Assembly: GCA_022113835.1 (NCBI GenBank)
Contig: JAILWY010000024.1
Location: 183,501-247,500, forward strand
DNA from: Atopsyche davidsoni
Lineage: Eukaryota; Arthropoda; Insecta; Trichoptera; Hydrobiosidae
Direction: 5' to 3'
Length of the DNA: 64,000 nucleotides
Shown: positions 1 through 11,403 of the stretch, in pieces
Numbering within the stretch: the first letter of the stretch is position 1
Layout of the letters: the number at the start of each line of letters is the position of its first letter
The notes under the pieces: model-generated
What the model saw: only the letters and a program-made list of their open reading frames with translations
Databases searched by the model: none
Told to the model about the DNA's origin: nothing
Program-made: the position numbers and the translations under genes

Positions 1-754
1 AACTCGCAAGAAAAAAAATACGCTTTCATTGGGATATTGTGATTACAGGGACGCGATCGACAGGAGCCGAAATCGCCTCGCGGATCGGACCGAATCGATC
101 GGTTCGCGCGGGCCAAATGTCAAAAGGCGTCGTTTACTCCGCCAAAACAGACGAAACCCGTCGACCGAGCTCGCAGCGCGGCGGGCGCCCCGGCCGGCTC
201 GGCTCCCCGGCTCCCCGGCTCCTCGGCTCTCCTGCTCCTCGGCTCCTCGGCTCCTCGGCTCCCCGTCGGGCCTCTGGATTTATATTTTCTCTCGATTCGC
301 AGCGAGCGACCGACCGGGAAGGCGTTCGATCAAAAATGACAACAATACGCCGCCGTCCCCGCCGAGAGCTGCGGCCGTAGTCGCTCGCCCGGTCGACGCG
401 GAATTCACTCACAGATTGCGATCGCGGACGCGAACAGCACTCGACGGGTGAAAAGGGAGAAAACACGGCAGCCGCGGTCTGCATCGTCCCGACGCTTTCG
501 AGGTAGATTATTTCAGGAGGATCGCCGACGCGAGACTCGTTTTCAGAACGGTCGCACGCGTTCGGACGACAACAAACATTGGGTCGCCCGGCAGAGTCGT
601 TTACCGCTACGGACTCGGCGCACTTCCTCGGCACTGCAGCGATCGAAGTCGAGGTGACAATCGGACGAATTCAGCGAAATCAAAAAGCATGGTTACCTAC
701 CGCAAAAGACACAACTGTCACTTTAATGTCACTGCACTGTGGGTAAGCACTGTC

Positions 755-825
755 GCGGGGCGGGCGGGGCGGGCGGGGCGGGGCGGGCGGGGCGGCGCGG
801 GGGGCGGGGGCGGGGGTCGGGCCGC
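755..825. repeat. G-rich (GGGCGGGGC)-type tract
   Basis: This is an almost pure run of GGGCGGGGC-like units on the + strand. It looks like a cluster of GC boxes and could also form G-quadruplexes. No recognisable coding exon follows it on either strand, so a promoter role is only a guess. Confidence 0.7.
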
Positions 826-1568
826 GCCGCTTGCTAGAGGCGGCAGGCTGCGGAGCCGCGCAACGGTAAACTGCCGAAGCTGAGACTTCTCGATAGCCCA
901 CCGGCCGGCCGCGAAGTAGGGTGGCGGCCCAACCACGCAGCCAGCCGCGCGGCTCGCTTCCGCTTCCGCAGGCGCCGCGGCACTCGCATCGATTTGCTGC
1001 GCTTTTGGTAACAAACGTTTTAATCATTTGTGCGCAATGATGATTGACATATTTTTGGACCCGATAAGTACCTGCCGACGTTAGTACACATTTTGGTTTC
1101 GATGAAAAATCAACGCTCTCGTTTGGCGCCTCGCGAGTCCCCGCGGCATTCAAATAGTTCAGTAAAAAAATCGTCCACGGGAGGATATGATTTTCATTCG
1201 ACGATATTCGAGAACATGATATTCGACGAGCGCGGCGCTCGCCCTCGAAGGTGCGCCCGGGACGATGAAGCGCGTACTAAAATGCTGCGGGTCCGTACTC
1301 GCGGAGTCCTCGGAAGCGTACCGAAGGTTCGGGTGTCCGCCATACCGCCGTATAAATATTTCATGAGTTAAGGCCAAATAAATTAACTCAAAAATCGCAT
1401 CACCCTGATATTAAGCGGACGAGAGACTTAAGGCTGCACGGGAAATGTTACAGTGACGTCGCAGAGTCGAGGCCGCTCGAGCCGCGCGGCTGGCGGTGTG
1501 ATGCGCGCGCCACGACTCGCGGCGGGAACCCCCTCCGCCGCGCCTGTATTTGGGTCCTCTGCGCGCCA

Positions 1569-1733
1569 CGCCGCCAAGCCGCCACGCCGCCACGCCGCCA
1601 CGCCGCCACGCCGCCACGCCGCCACGCCGCCACGCCGCCACGCCGCCACGCCGCCACGCCGCCACGCCGCCACGCCGCCACGCCGCCACGCCGCCACGCC
1701 GCCACGCCGCCACGCCGCCACGCCGCCACGCCG
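1569..1733. repeat. 8-bp minisatellite, unit CCGCCACG
   Basis: About 20 nearly perfect tandem copies of the 8-bp unit CCGCCACG are present; one early copy has AAG in place of ACG. Because 8 is not a multiple of 3, all frames stay open through the array and give artificial Arg/His/Ala/Thr/Pro peptides on the + strand and Ala/Trp/Arg/Gly peptides on the - strand. These are not genes. Confidence 0.9.
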
Positions 1734-3088
1734 GACCGATCTGCATGCTTATTTTCGCTGTTATCAAACAATTTTTTTGGCCAAAGTTTTATTAGTTTAT
1801 TCATACCAACTTTCGGTGCCATTTTGTACAGTTCCCTTTAGGCCACAAAAAGACTATATATTTAAAAGCATGTTCGAAACAAAACAATTGAATTCCACGA
1901 CATTTTTAATCGTGGGGAGCAATGTGACAATACTCCCGCAACAACTCAGGGCCGCGTACAATTCCCTGCACGCATTGGATAGGATGTACCTATAACTCAA
2001 AATCAAGACGAACCTACTTTAGTAAATGTTTTATCATTATTGCACGAGCGAGGGACGTCCGACTTCAGATAATGAAAATGGGCATGAGTTCTACAAAAAT
2101 AAAAAAACAAAGTCGCAGGATACATTTAGAAGTGATGCAGTTGTTTTCGGCTCGACGCCTCGTGAAAAACCACAAAAAGTGTACGCCAGAGTGGGACTTT
2201 TCCCCGAAGGGTTTTCTTTCCTTTTGGATCCGGAGGCTATATATATTTTTATATGATTACAAAAATAAATTTAAAAAATCCCTCCTACTAAATTCATCCG
2301 GGGCCCTCCAGTTTGCGAGCAAAAATTCCAGCCGCTCGATGGAGGAGCGGTAGTTTTATTGTTGGAGGTCATCCGCATCGCAAATTGAGTTGCAACGGGA
2401 CGAACGTTCCTCTCGCAGCGAAACGGTCCATCGCACCCGCCTCCGAGGAGGAAGTGCGCTTTGACCACCCCCGGACGCACGGCTTCGACCACACCCTTCA
2501 GTGAGAGGGAAAGTCCGCAAGGGAATAGACAGAAAAGCAAGCAGTCATAGGCGATTGCAGCAGAGTCCGATTTTTTACATTCCGAATGTTTACATTTTTT
2601 TAAAAGAAAATCAATACCAGAGAGGGTTTTTTTTCCCAGTAGAGCTTTTCTTTTGAACTTAAAAATAATTTGAAATGAAATAAATATTTATTTAAATGAG
2701 TTCAACGATCGCACCCTCCCGCGACCACCGGACAACGGGAGGCGCGGGAGGGCGCGAATTAAATAAATTCCTTAATGAAAATTCCAATTGTTTTTGATAA
2801 ATATTGAAAACGAGTTTATTGAAAATAAAATGTGCAGAAAATTTTAAATATTTGATCTACAAGATATTTTCTACCCAGATGCATCTCATATATGTGCCAT
2901 GATATGCGACCGGGCCAACTATTACCAACCTTCGTACGTTTGGGAGAAGTTTTATTTTAACATATTGAAGCCTCCTCAAGGCGGCACTGCCCGGACAACC
3001 GGCCGGAAGATTTTCCACGGGTGTCTTAAAAAAAGGAAGGTTTTTCTTATCATTTTATAAAATAGATTGAACCCGAACCATTGTTTCC

Positions 3089-3122
3089 GACGTTTCGGTC
3101 TCGATACTGGGGGCATCTTCAG
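3089..3122 (-). ncRNA. Hammerhead-like motif, probable PLE 3' remnant
   Basis: Read on the - strand, the sequence has a canonical hammerhead core CTGAAGA, a short variable segment, then CGAAACGTC. Small hammerheads with nearly no stem III, ending in GAAACGTC, are known from Penelope-like retroelements. The middle segment pairs poorly here (a CCCC...GAGA arrangement where a perfect copy would pair), so this is probably a decayed copy. No PLE coding sequence is visible next to it. Confidence 0.3.
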
Positions 3123-3926
3123 GGAATTAAATGTCATCCGCTAAAAACGCGTCACGACACCCTAGAATGATGCGAATATATTGCACATTATTAAAAATAT
3201 ATTGCACACAAAAAAAACCCTTCCGTCTTATCCTCGCAGATCAGTCGACATCGGGGCGAGCGAGAGCCGAGCGGTCCGGTCGGGTCTCCGGTCGTGACCG
3301 GCCCGGTCCAGGCGGAAGAGGCGGCGGAGGAGGCAAAAAATATTTAATTAGATATGGAAATGCCGGGCGGAAGTGGGTCACTTTAAACCATTTTTTGCCC
3401 ATCACGCCGGCCTGCGCGCGCAGCGGTACACACCTGCGCACCTGCGCCGGGGAGCACTACTAACTAAATAATCACAGGTTAGATCGGGTGAGTGTGTGAT
3501 CGATTGATTTTCGATTTTTTTATTTTATTCAATTTTATTTTAATAATGTTGAAATAAAAAAACTCTCTTTGAAGATTTCACGTGGAAATATTTTTTTACT
3601 GTATCATTTCAGGATGATTGTTGATGTATCGAAGCGACTCGTCATTCAACCCACTCGCGGGGAATACAACGGCAATCGTATCTATTCCATGTGACAAGGA
3701 AGTCGAGAAGTCCCATACTACCCATATAAATAAAGACATTTAAAAAAAATAAGTAAAAAATGTAAAACAAATCCAATAATTAAAATTACACATAAATAAT
3801 ACAACTTTATTAATTGCAAATTAATGCAAAAAATAATCTAAAAAGCAAAAAAACATTCATAATAGCAAAAATAAATAAACATCTAGACGTGCAAACAAAA
3901 TAGTGGAATTTATTTTTGGATTGCAG

Positions 3927-4116
3927 CTTCTCCTATTCCTTCCATATGGATCCAAAAGACAATTATGCCTATCGATTCCAAGAACGAGTAACATGCAATT
4001 TGGGCAATCTGTCGAGGAGCATAGAGAGTAGAGAGGCCAAGCACAGAGGAACGATAGAGCGACATTCGCAAGAATACCACTTACACCTGAATCACTTCTC
4101 TGAACTACTGAACCCG
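3927..4116 (+). CDS. Possible lone exon, product unknown
   Basis: A 190-nt segment is bounded by a good acceptor (a T-rich stretch ending in TTGCAG) and a canonical donor (CCG then GTAAGT). The frame is open through it, and an ATG at 3946 gives 57 codons ending exactly at the donor. The peptide starts MDPKDNYAYRFQERV and is rich in Arg, His and Asn. I do not recognise it. No partner exon could be joined within the window, so this could be a chance open stretch, an untranslated exon, or a 5' exon of a gene with distant exons. Confidence 0.22.
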
Positions 4117-4160
4117 GTAAGTTTTATTTTTGGGGATTTGAATATCTTATCGATCTGTTC

Positions 4161-4218
4161 TACCCCGAGACCCCGAGACCCCGAGACCCCGTGACCCCGA
4201 GACCCCGAGACCCCGAGC
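4161..4218. repeat. 8-bp tandem repeat GAGACCCC
   Basis: About seven tandem copies of an 8-bp GAGACCCC unit with one GTGACCCC variant. It lies just downstream of the possible exon donor at 4117. Confidence 0.8.
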
Positions 4219-6299
4219 GGCCGCCGCGGCTAGACGCGCTCGGCGATGCGGAGTCCCCTGGCCGCGCTGAGCGGGCCCCCGCGCCCTCATCAGCTCCGCT
4301 CAGTCACAAGGTCAGCCCGAAGAAGGGCCCGTGAGAACTCCGGCCCCGGGGGCGTCAGAGGTGGCTCTGGAAGTCTAGACTAATGACAGTGGCGCGGCTC
4401 TCGCGCTCTGCGGGTCCGATCGGGAGCTCGTGCAAGGAATCCCTCGTTGAGTGTATAACCGAAACAGACGCGTGAATAATCACTTCGGCTTTCGGGGCAG
4501 AGACCTAACTGCTCCCGATCTGGAACCCGTGTATTTAACCCGAGAAGTTCATAATATCTGATTATGAGCCTTCTGGCAGGTCATTTAATGTCAATTTCGA
4601 CCGTGTGCAGCCCGATACATCTTCGCAGTGTGTTTCGTTTTATACACGAAAAACCTCTTTATATTAAATTTTTCTTTTTTTATTCCTTCCTTTGAATATT
4701 TTTAAAGTTGCTACACATCTATGTTGTGCAATAAAAGCAAAAAAATAAAAACAATTTTTCCACATTAATACAGCGTGTAAAATTATTTTAAGCGTTTAAT
4801 GTCATTTTGACGTTGATTAACGTAAGATCACTTAATTACTTTTGTTTGAACAGTTCAAAATAGAGCTCGGAGCAGACAGAGCCTCAGTATGCTGTGGACT
4901 GCGCCGGAGGTAATCTCCATTTATCACTAGTCTCGAGTAATAAAAATGCTAGACAAATCAATGAAGCATTCGCCCTTGACAGCGATAAATTTATATTTTT
5001 TAAATAATCGAAACATTATAATTTAAATAAAATATTGTTCACGGCATGAATGTTTTAAGAAGCGGTGAGTATTGCCGCCTCGCCAGCCGCTGTGCTTGTC
5101 AACTTTCGTTTGCATAAAAATCCCCATGCGCTATTCAAACGGGTAATAATTGGTAACATTTGCTCGCAAAAAGACTGACCAACCGGGGTGAGTTCAGCAT
5201 CGTTTTAACTACTCGATTATTAGTAACGATGAGTGTATTCAAATTAGAGAAAACAATTTGAGGACAACCACGTTGCCAAAAGAACCACGAGATATTTCTG
5301 TTATTTTTTTTTTCAATACCACTTATATTTTGATTTAACAATTTTATCTTATACGAATAGACATCGTATTGTATGTTCATTTTTTATGCTATGATAAAAA
5401 AATGTTTTTGGCAATAAAAACCGATGGTATTAATCAATCATAAACAAGTTATTCTGTCACGTCTCACGAGCAGGGCAGTCGTGAGCGCCGGGCGCGGGCT
5501 GGCGGCTAGCGATGGGCGCAATCGAGTAACCGATCATTTGTCATATCCGATTCATTCGAGTCAATGAATGAATGATTGGGTATTTCTATCGACAATAATA
5601 CCCGGTAATTATAAATGATTTATGAGTTTGAATTAAATATTCAAAGACGGATAATATTGTAATAATTGTTGGGGTATTTGATTTGCGGTAGACCTTTTTA
5701 TAATATTGTCAAAACCGAACTTTATTTTGTCCGATTGAGGTATTTTCATAGAGAGTTTTAACAATTGCTTGGCAATTATATAACGGCTGTAATGCTCACC
5801 GTTGCGTGCATCGATCGTCGGTTCGACGGTGCCGCTGTAGTGCGAAGGAGCTCTCACTGTCCCTGTGACAAATATCAGCACTCGTTTGATCATAAAATAG
5901 ACGATCTCAAGAATCTGAGGTGAATTTCAAAAAACATATTAAAAGCTTTTTGATATCGATTGAAATGGATGCTGGTGGCGTGAGATACGCCTAAAACCAA
6001 CGCAAGCAGTTTTGGTCACCGAATATAAATGAGTCTAATAAATCACGCAAATTACTTATTATATTAAAAATGTCGTAAAAAAAATCACTCAAAGTGTACT
6101 TTATATCATTTTAGGGTATTTTTTATGAAACAACTAGTACAAAAACGCTTAAAGTTTTATGATTAAATAGAGTATATTTTAGAGCAAGCAATGCTTTAAT
6201 GCTTGTATGGACTGCCCGCTAGTGCTGTTATTTGTTAGTTCAATTCATGGTCTCGAGCTTATTCGAGCGGCGTGCGCCTTGTCGAGTGTCTTGCGGTGA

Positions 6300-6405
6300 C
6301 TCCTGGCCGCCTGGCCGCCTCGTAGACTTCTGGCCGCCTGGCCGCCTCCTAGACTCCTGGCCGCCTGGCCGCCTCCTAGACTTCTGGCCGCCTCCTAGAC
6401 TCCTG
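6300..6405. repeat. CTGGCCGCC-based minisatellite
   Basis: Degenerate tandem copies of a unit built from CTGGCCGCC and CTCCTAGACT blocks, about four to five repeats. The + strand frame running through it encodes a low-complexity Trp-Pro-Pro-Gly-Arg-Leu peptide, which is judged not to be a gene. Confidence 0.75.
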
Positions 6406-7042
6406 GGGGGCGCGGCCGCGAGCGACTGCCACCGCTACGTGAAAAGTATGTCTCTCGACACAAAGGAGGCACGACTCCAGTACCAGCCGGCGCGGTGTAT
6501 TTAGATCACCTGTATTATTTGTGTTCACATCCGGCTGCGCAACAATAAATAAGATTCAGCGGACGCGACCTCGGCGGGATGCAGGCGAGGAGTTTTTAGT
6601 CCACATTGCGTTTGCGGCAGCTGACAGGCAGCAGCGGCCCCAGTGTCTGCTGTGTAGTAAGGAGTCCTGCCATCTCAGCGTCTCTCCCCTCGTCGCTGGA
6701 GACACTGCGGGCTCCGTGAGCCATGCGCCTGAAGGGGCGCAACAACTCTTACTTTTATTAGAAAAACTTTAAGTGGACATTTTCATAAATAACATGTTAT
6801 AATTTGCTCTGTCGTTAATTACTATCATTACTATATATATAGTGGTACCAGGTCTATGTATAGTAGGGAGCAGGTCGGGCGCGGGTCAGGGTCTCGAGGG
6901 TCTCGTGGGTCTCCGAGCCCGGCCAGCAGCACTCCCCGAGCTGCCCGCGCGGCGCAGCCACGAGTAGAAAACGGTGTCACCTTTTATCGATCAACTTATA
7001 TTTAAAAACATACATTGTCTGTAACAAATTTGCAAAAGAATA

Positions 7043-7275
7043 CAATATTTTAAATATGTAAAGTACTTGAGTGATTCTTCCACAAATTAATTTTTATTGG
7101 TGACCGGTTTTGCCAACCTATCAAAATCAGTTTGATAATGCCAAAGTGAAAGGTTGGCGAAACCGGTCACCAATAAAAATTTATATGTGGAAAAATCACT
7201 CAAGTATTTTACTTATTTAAAATATTAAAATTGAATTCCACCAAATACTATTTGTCAAAAATATTGAATTTCTTA
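7043..7275. mobile_element. PLE-related fold-back element, copy 1
   Basis: Two inverted arms meet near 7125. The left arm reads inward from a TACTTGAGTGATT... end through TTTTTATTGGTGACCGG; the right arm is its inverse and ends in ...ATATTGAATTTC near 7272. The right arm keeps the GCCAA...TTGGCGAAACCGGTC block shared with the endonuclease-bearing element at 20978-21988. There is no coding capacity. The copy is non-autonomous and its transcript would fold into a long hairpin. Confidence 0.75.
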
Positions 7276-8171
7276 AATAATAGAATGGTGTCACCACTTT
7301 TGATCCTAAACCTTCACTAAATGAGACAACCTCTTTTAGAAAAAAAAACCCTCCGTGATATATGTACTTTTCTGTGATAAGTATGAGCCAAAGTACGGAT
7401 TTATTACATTTTTCAATAATCGTTGACTCTGTATTATTTCTCTTGTTATTGTCTGTGTATTATTTCTCACGAGGCGCTCGCGTCTCGCAGTTTGAGGGTC
7501 GCTGGAGTATGCGGTCCTCCGAGTGTCGGTGCGGCCGTGTGAGCCTCTCGGAGATGCGCCGTGGTGGAGATAGCGGTACCCTGCGTGGCCGGTGACAAGT
7601 GATGTATGAAAGTGAAATTGTCAAATATTATGAAAATATTTCATCTTGTTAAAGAAAAGTGAAAGCCCACTATATTGCATAAAAATACAATATACTGAAA
7701 GGGAAGCGACGGCTGCCTGATATGAGATAATAAAGGATCAGCGCCCGAGCCTCCGCCCGCCGGGTTGGCGAAACCGACAAAATCAAATCTTTACTGACGC
7801 AAGCTGGCCATGACACCGCGGGCGAGTACTGCTTATTTCAGAATGAGGAATGTTATGGATGACACAAAAAGAGAGAGTATTTGCAAATAAACGAAAACAA
7901 CGATTCGATTTTGTCTCGCAAAACGATCCTCAGATCCCCGCACACGGGCTGCACGGAAGTGACATATTTCTGTTTGTCAAGCACAAAAGCGTCAAATATT
8001 AGTTGCGAATCCCAGAATATACACGAGAAATACTAGATATCGGAGTGTGTAAGAGAGAAGTAAGCATATCGATTCACCGCACTCGCCACGAGCCTCTTCC
8101 GAGGGTCATCCTTGATTCGACGAGAAAAGAATCTTCAATACTTTTGACGGAGAGTACTCGGGGGAATATTC

Positions 8172-8380
8172 AGATTAAATAAATAGAATACTTTTGTGAT
8201 TTTTCCGCCTGTTTGATTCTATTGGAGATCAGTTTCGCCAACCTTTCCCGTTGGCATTATCAAACTGAGTTTTGATTATCAAACGACTCAGTTTGATAAT
8301 GCTAACGGGAAATGCTAAACCGGTCGCCAATATAATTAAACCTGTGGAAAAACCACAAAAGTATTTAATTTAAAATATTG
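8172..8380. mobile_element. PLE-related fold-back element, copy 2
   Basis: A second palindromic copy. The left arm contains TTTCGCCAACC and GTTGGCATTATCAAAC, a short centre of repeated TATCAAAC blocks follows, and the right arm carries GTTTGATAATGC...CCGGTCGCCAAT. The arms have diverged: the left arm has CAGTTTCG where other copies have CGGTTTCG, and the right arm has lost part of the stem II pairing. No coding capacity. Confidence 0.75.
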
Positions 8381-8516
8381 AAAAAAGTCTCTCATCGATG
8401 ACCACATTTCGCTGGTGAAGCTATTAATTTTGACAATAATAAATATGATTTCATCAAGCATCGATTCACGCTTGAAACGATGATGACCGCCGAGCCCCGC
8501 AGCAAGGGCGCGCCCT

Positions 8517-8642
8517 GGGACCATCCCGCCCCCCCCAGCCCCCCCAGCCCCTCCAGCCCCCCCAGCCCCCCCAGCCCCTCCAGCCCCCCCAGCCCCCCCA
8601 GCCCCCCCAGCCCCCCCAGCCCCCCCAGCCCCCCCAGCCTCC
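8517..8642. repeat. 9-bp tandem repeat, C-rich
   Basis: About 13 copies of an AGCCCCCCC unit, some as CTCCAGCCC. One + strand frame reads as Pro-Pro-Ser repeats because the unit is 9 bp. I judge this to be a simple repeat, not a proline-rich protein. Confidence 0.85.
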
Positions 8643-10866
8643 GCGCCAGGAGATGCGGCCGGCAGATAGATGACTTTACTGCTCCGATTTTTTACTGTCG
8701 AGAGATTCTGTGCTCCGAAGTCGTGATGTTGTGTTTTTTGCTCGGCCTACTTAAAAATTGATTCGACTAATGATACCTTCCAAATAACAATGATAATGGA
8801 ACATAAATTCTTATGATAAAAATATATTTCTACGAAACCGCGCGGCGATAACTCGAGCGGCTCGACTCGAGAGATTTGCTCCAGTTTCTTATCGGCCGAG
8901 GGGCTGGAGGGGCTGGAGGGGCAGGACCCCGCGCGGCCGTCCACCTGCCCGGCCGTTGCGCGTGCTGCCGACTCTTCGACTGTTGAGAAACTTCATTCAC
9001 TGGCAGCGAGGACTCTCCGGGGGCACACCGCCGTACCGCGTATTCCCGGTTATCGCTCCGGTGCCTACTCTTCGGTGCTCGAATCGGCGGCCACCCGTTC
9101 ACGAGCGAAGGTCAGGCACAACAATCGCTATAGAAAGCTCCAGCTCCTCCACCACTCGGGTAAGCCCAGTCGGAAGGGAAAATCTGTAGCGGCACGAGCG
9201 GCTCTCGAGTCCGTGTTTGATCATATTTTAAACAACTTAGCCCGCGAAACGCGTTCGGTTATGTGTTGAACTGCTATGCAGAGCGAGGATCAAATTCGCC
9301 AGCGAGTAGACGATACTCCGACCACCCGGATGAATACCCGATTCGGGCCAGCCGCGGTTCCGCCGAGTCCTCGTTAGATATTTCTGACAGGAAGTGATCG
9401 AGCTTTGCCGGTTCAAAAAGACCTCATGTCGTGCTGGGCGGGCGCGCAGATAATTCGGGAAATACATCAAATAAAAGAATCCTAAAGTAAGTAGGGTAAA
9501 GGGCGATGGCTTCGATGGGCAGCCTTGCAGAAACGGAACACTCGCAGGGGAGACCGGAGCTATCGGCGATGAAGTGCGCATTTACTTGCACGATTTACTG
9601 GCAAGATGTCCAAAGGGACGAGGCGAACTGCGAGGCGGCACTTCTGCCGGCGCGAGAGCCGTCGCGCAGAATACCCCTGATATCTAAATTTAATGGATTC
9701 TACTATTACTCACATAAAGTTTCATGCAAAAACGGGACAGTGTACGACCGCTAGACTGCGGCTCGTTTATAATTAACGATCGTGCACTTACTTAAAGCGA
9801 CAATTATAATAAATCATCTTCAACGTTGTGCTCTCTCGTCTTTAGTTTATATTGTCAAAATGTATTACACATTGAAATATTCTTCGCTAAATTTTAGTAC
9901 CGAGCAACACTGCACGTTCATAAATGCGCTTATTGCCGCGTAGGGATGGGCATCGCCGAGGCCGAGGCCGAGCCCGAGCCCGAGACTAGTATATATGGAT
10001 CTAGTATCTATGGATCTTAAAGCCGCAATAACAAATCGTCGGACGAGTAAAAGTAATTCAATAGTTTGGTTACTACGATCAACGATTTACGAAATCTAAT
10101 ATGTCAAATATTCGCACGGGCGAATTTCTAACCGAAACATTAAACGAGAGCTTATTTTGATGTGATCGAAAAAATAATAAAAGTGTTAAAAATAATTGTA
10201 TCTATCGAGCCAGAAAATTCCCATCACTATAGCGGTAGTATAAACAAATATAATAATTTATATGGTAGAGAGGGTGGGGGGAGGGGGGGGGCCCGCGGCT
10301 GCTTTATTTGTTTTGCCGGAGAACTGGGTCGCGAGTTGCAAGTAAACTCGGAATGGCGGTTGTTACTTTTTATCGTCCACATCCTCGCGAGCCTCCCGGC
10401 CTCTGACATTCGCGGATGATTTTGCTCACCTATCCGATCTGACATCGTTTCTTCTCCACCGGCTAAGAGTCGCGGACCTCCGATAGCATCCGACGCGATT
10501 AATTTTTCAATACTACCGATCGAGCGATCGCCGGTACGAGAATATTACTATTAAATTAATCTGCTTTGACTCTTTTGGCCGAGGGGGTGTATTTTCAAAG
10601 GAAAATAATAACGAACCTTCGGGAAACCCGAGCGCATCTCGGGGCTAATCGTTATCACGAAAGCCCTGTTCTCGTCCGCGTCGACATTTGCACGGTTCGA
10701 ACGAAGTAAGTGTACTACCCTACCTACCTACCTACATATTGAATCTTACAACAAAAGGACATCGGCGTTTATTGGCGTGCAGATTGAAGTTTTGCGATCG
10801 CAGTGGAAACTGAATTTTTACGTTTATATTCTAATAGTTAGGGTATTGAAGTAGTCGCATACTTAC

Positions 10867-11193
10867 CGTGGTCGGGGATCTGCGGCCCGTCGAGCGACAA
10901 GAGGAAACGACGCCGAATGACGCGACGCGTTGAACATGGCTCTCGGGGGGAAGGGCTCCGCGACATTCACCACCGAACCGCGTTTCGAGAATTACGTCAA
11001 ATTGAAAAAAGCGCGTTTCATTTTCGGTATTCAGTTTACCAGTCTTTAGTGACATCTGTTGAAAGAAAACTGAGCCCGAAGCAGAATTCAAAAGCAGATT
11101 TCTGCATCGCCGCGCCGCATCTGCATCAGATCGCATTTGGTCGATTGCGACGTTATCATTAGTTTTGTAACTTCTTTGTACTTGAAATTCCAC
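10867..11193 (-). CDS. Possible first exon of a divergent transcript
   Basis: On the - strand a 109-codon frame runs from an ATG at 11193 to a canonical donor (CCACG then GTAAGT at 10866-10861) with no stop, ending in phase 0. It lies about 170 bp upstream of the dipeptidase initiator on the opposite strand, as in a divergent promoter. The peptide has no recognisable domain, and no downstream exon could be found on the - strand between 1 and 10860. It may equally be an untranslated exon or chance. Confidence 0.2.
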
Positions 11194-11363
11194 ACTTGAA
11201 CTTGAATAACATGTTTTTTTATTATTCTGTGGTTATTATTGTGTCCACCCGATAAGGCGACCGCTGCGGGGGGGCGGGTGACGGGAGAGGTGTGGCGGGT
11301 GACGGGGAGAGGAGGTGCGGCGGGCGGCGGGAGACAGCGGCCCAGCGACGGGCGCGCGCGACG

Positions 11364-11369
11364 TCAGTC
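11364..11369 (+). promoter_or_regulatory. Candidate initiator of the dipeptidase gene
   Basis: TCAGTC matches the arthropod initiator consensus (TCAGTY). It lies in CpG-rich DNA 40 bp upstream of the start codon at 11404, which would give a 5'UTR of about 38 nt. No TATA box is evident at the expected distance. An upstream in-frame ATG at 11239 extends the frame but falls before this initiator, and the added residues have no counterpart in the family. Confidence 0.35.
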
Positions 11370-11403
11370 TTGTTCGAAACTTGTCAAATCGAATCGCCCC
11401 GAT

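Larger units (their letters stand above)
1..3926. other. CpG-rich gene-free region
   Basis: I see no supportable gene here. The stretch mixes CpG-rich, GC-rich blocks (roughly 1-1000 and 1090-1530) with AT-rich sequence from about 1740 onward. The reading frames in it are short, overlap in several frames, and in the GC-rich parts follow simple repeats rather than protein-like sequence. Near 2711-2754 there is an imperfect GC-rich hairpin (13-bp arms with one mismatch) surrounded by AT-rich DNA. A gene with small exons or an untranslated first exon cannot be excluded. Confidence 0.5.
4117..10866. other. Gene-free region with repeats
   Basis: No gene can be supported. The region holds GC-rich simple repeats (4161-4218, 6300-6405, 8517-8642), two PLE-related fold-back elements (7043-7275 and 8172-8380), and CpG-rich unique sequence from about 8830 to 10700. 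Open frames are short and show no recognisable domain. Confidence 0.5.

Noticed and set aside
1411..1995. Several overlapping frames of 80-180 codons
   Set aside because: They are produced by the 8-bp CCGCCACG array and continue in all frames. No domain or splice structure supports a gene.
10855..10885. Resemblance to the 5' end of U1 snRNA (ATACTTACC-like)
   Set aside because: The similarity stops after about nine bases. The string is simply the complement of a consensus splice donor on the - strand.
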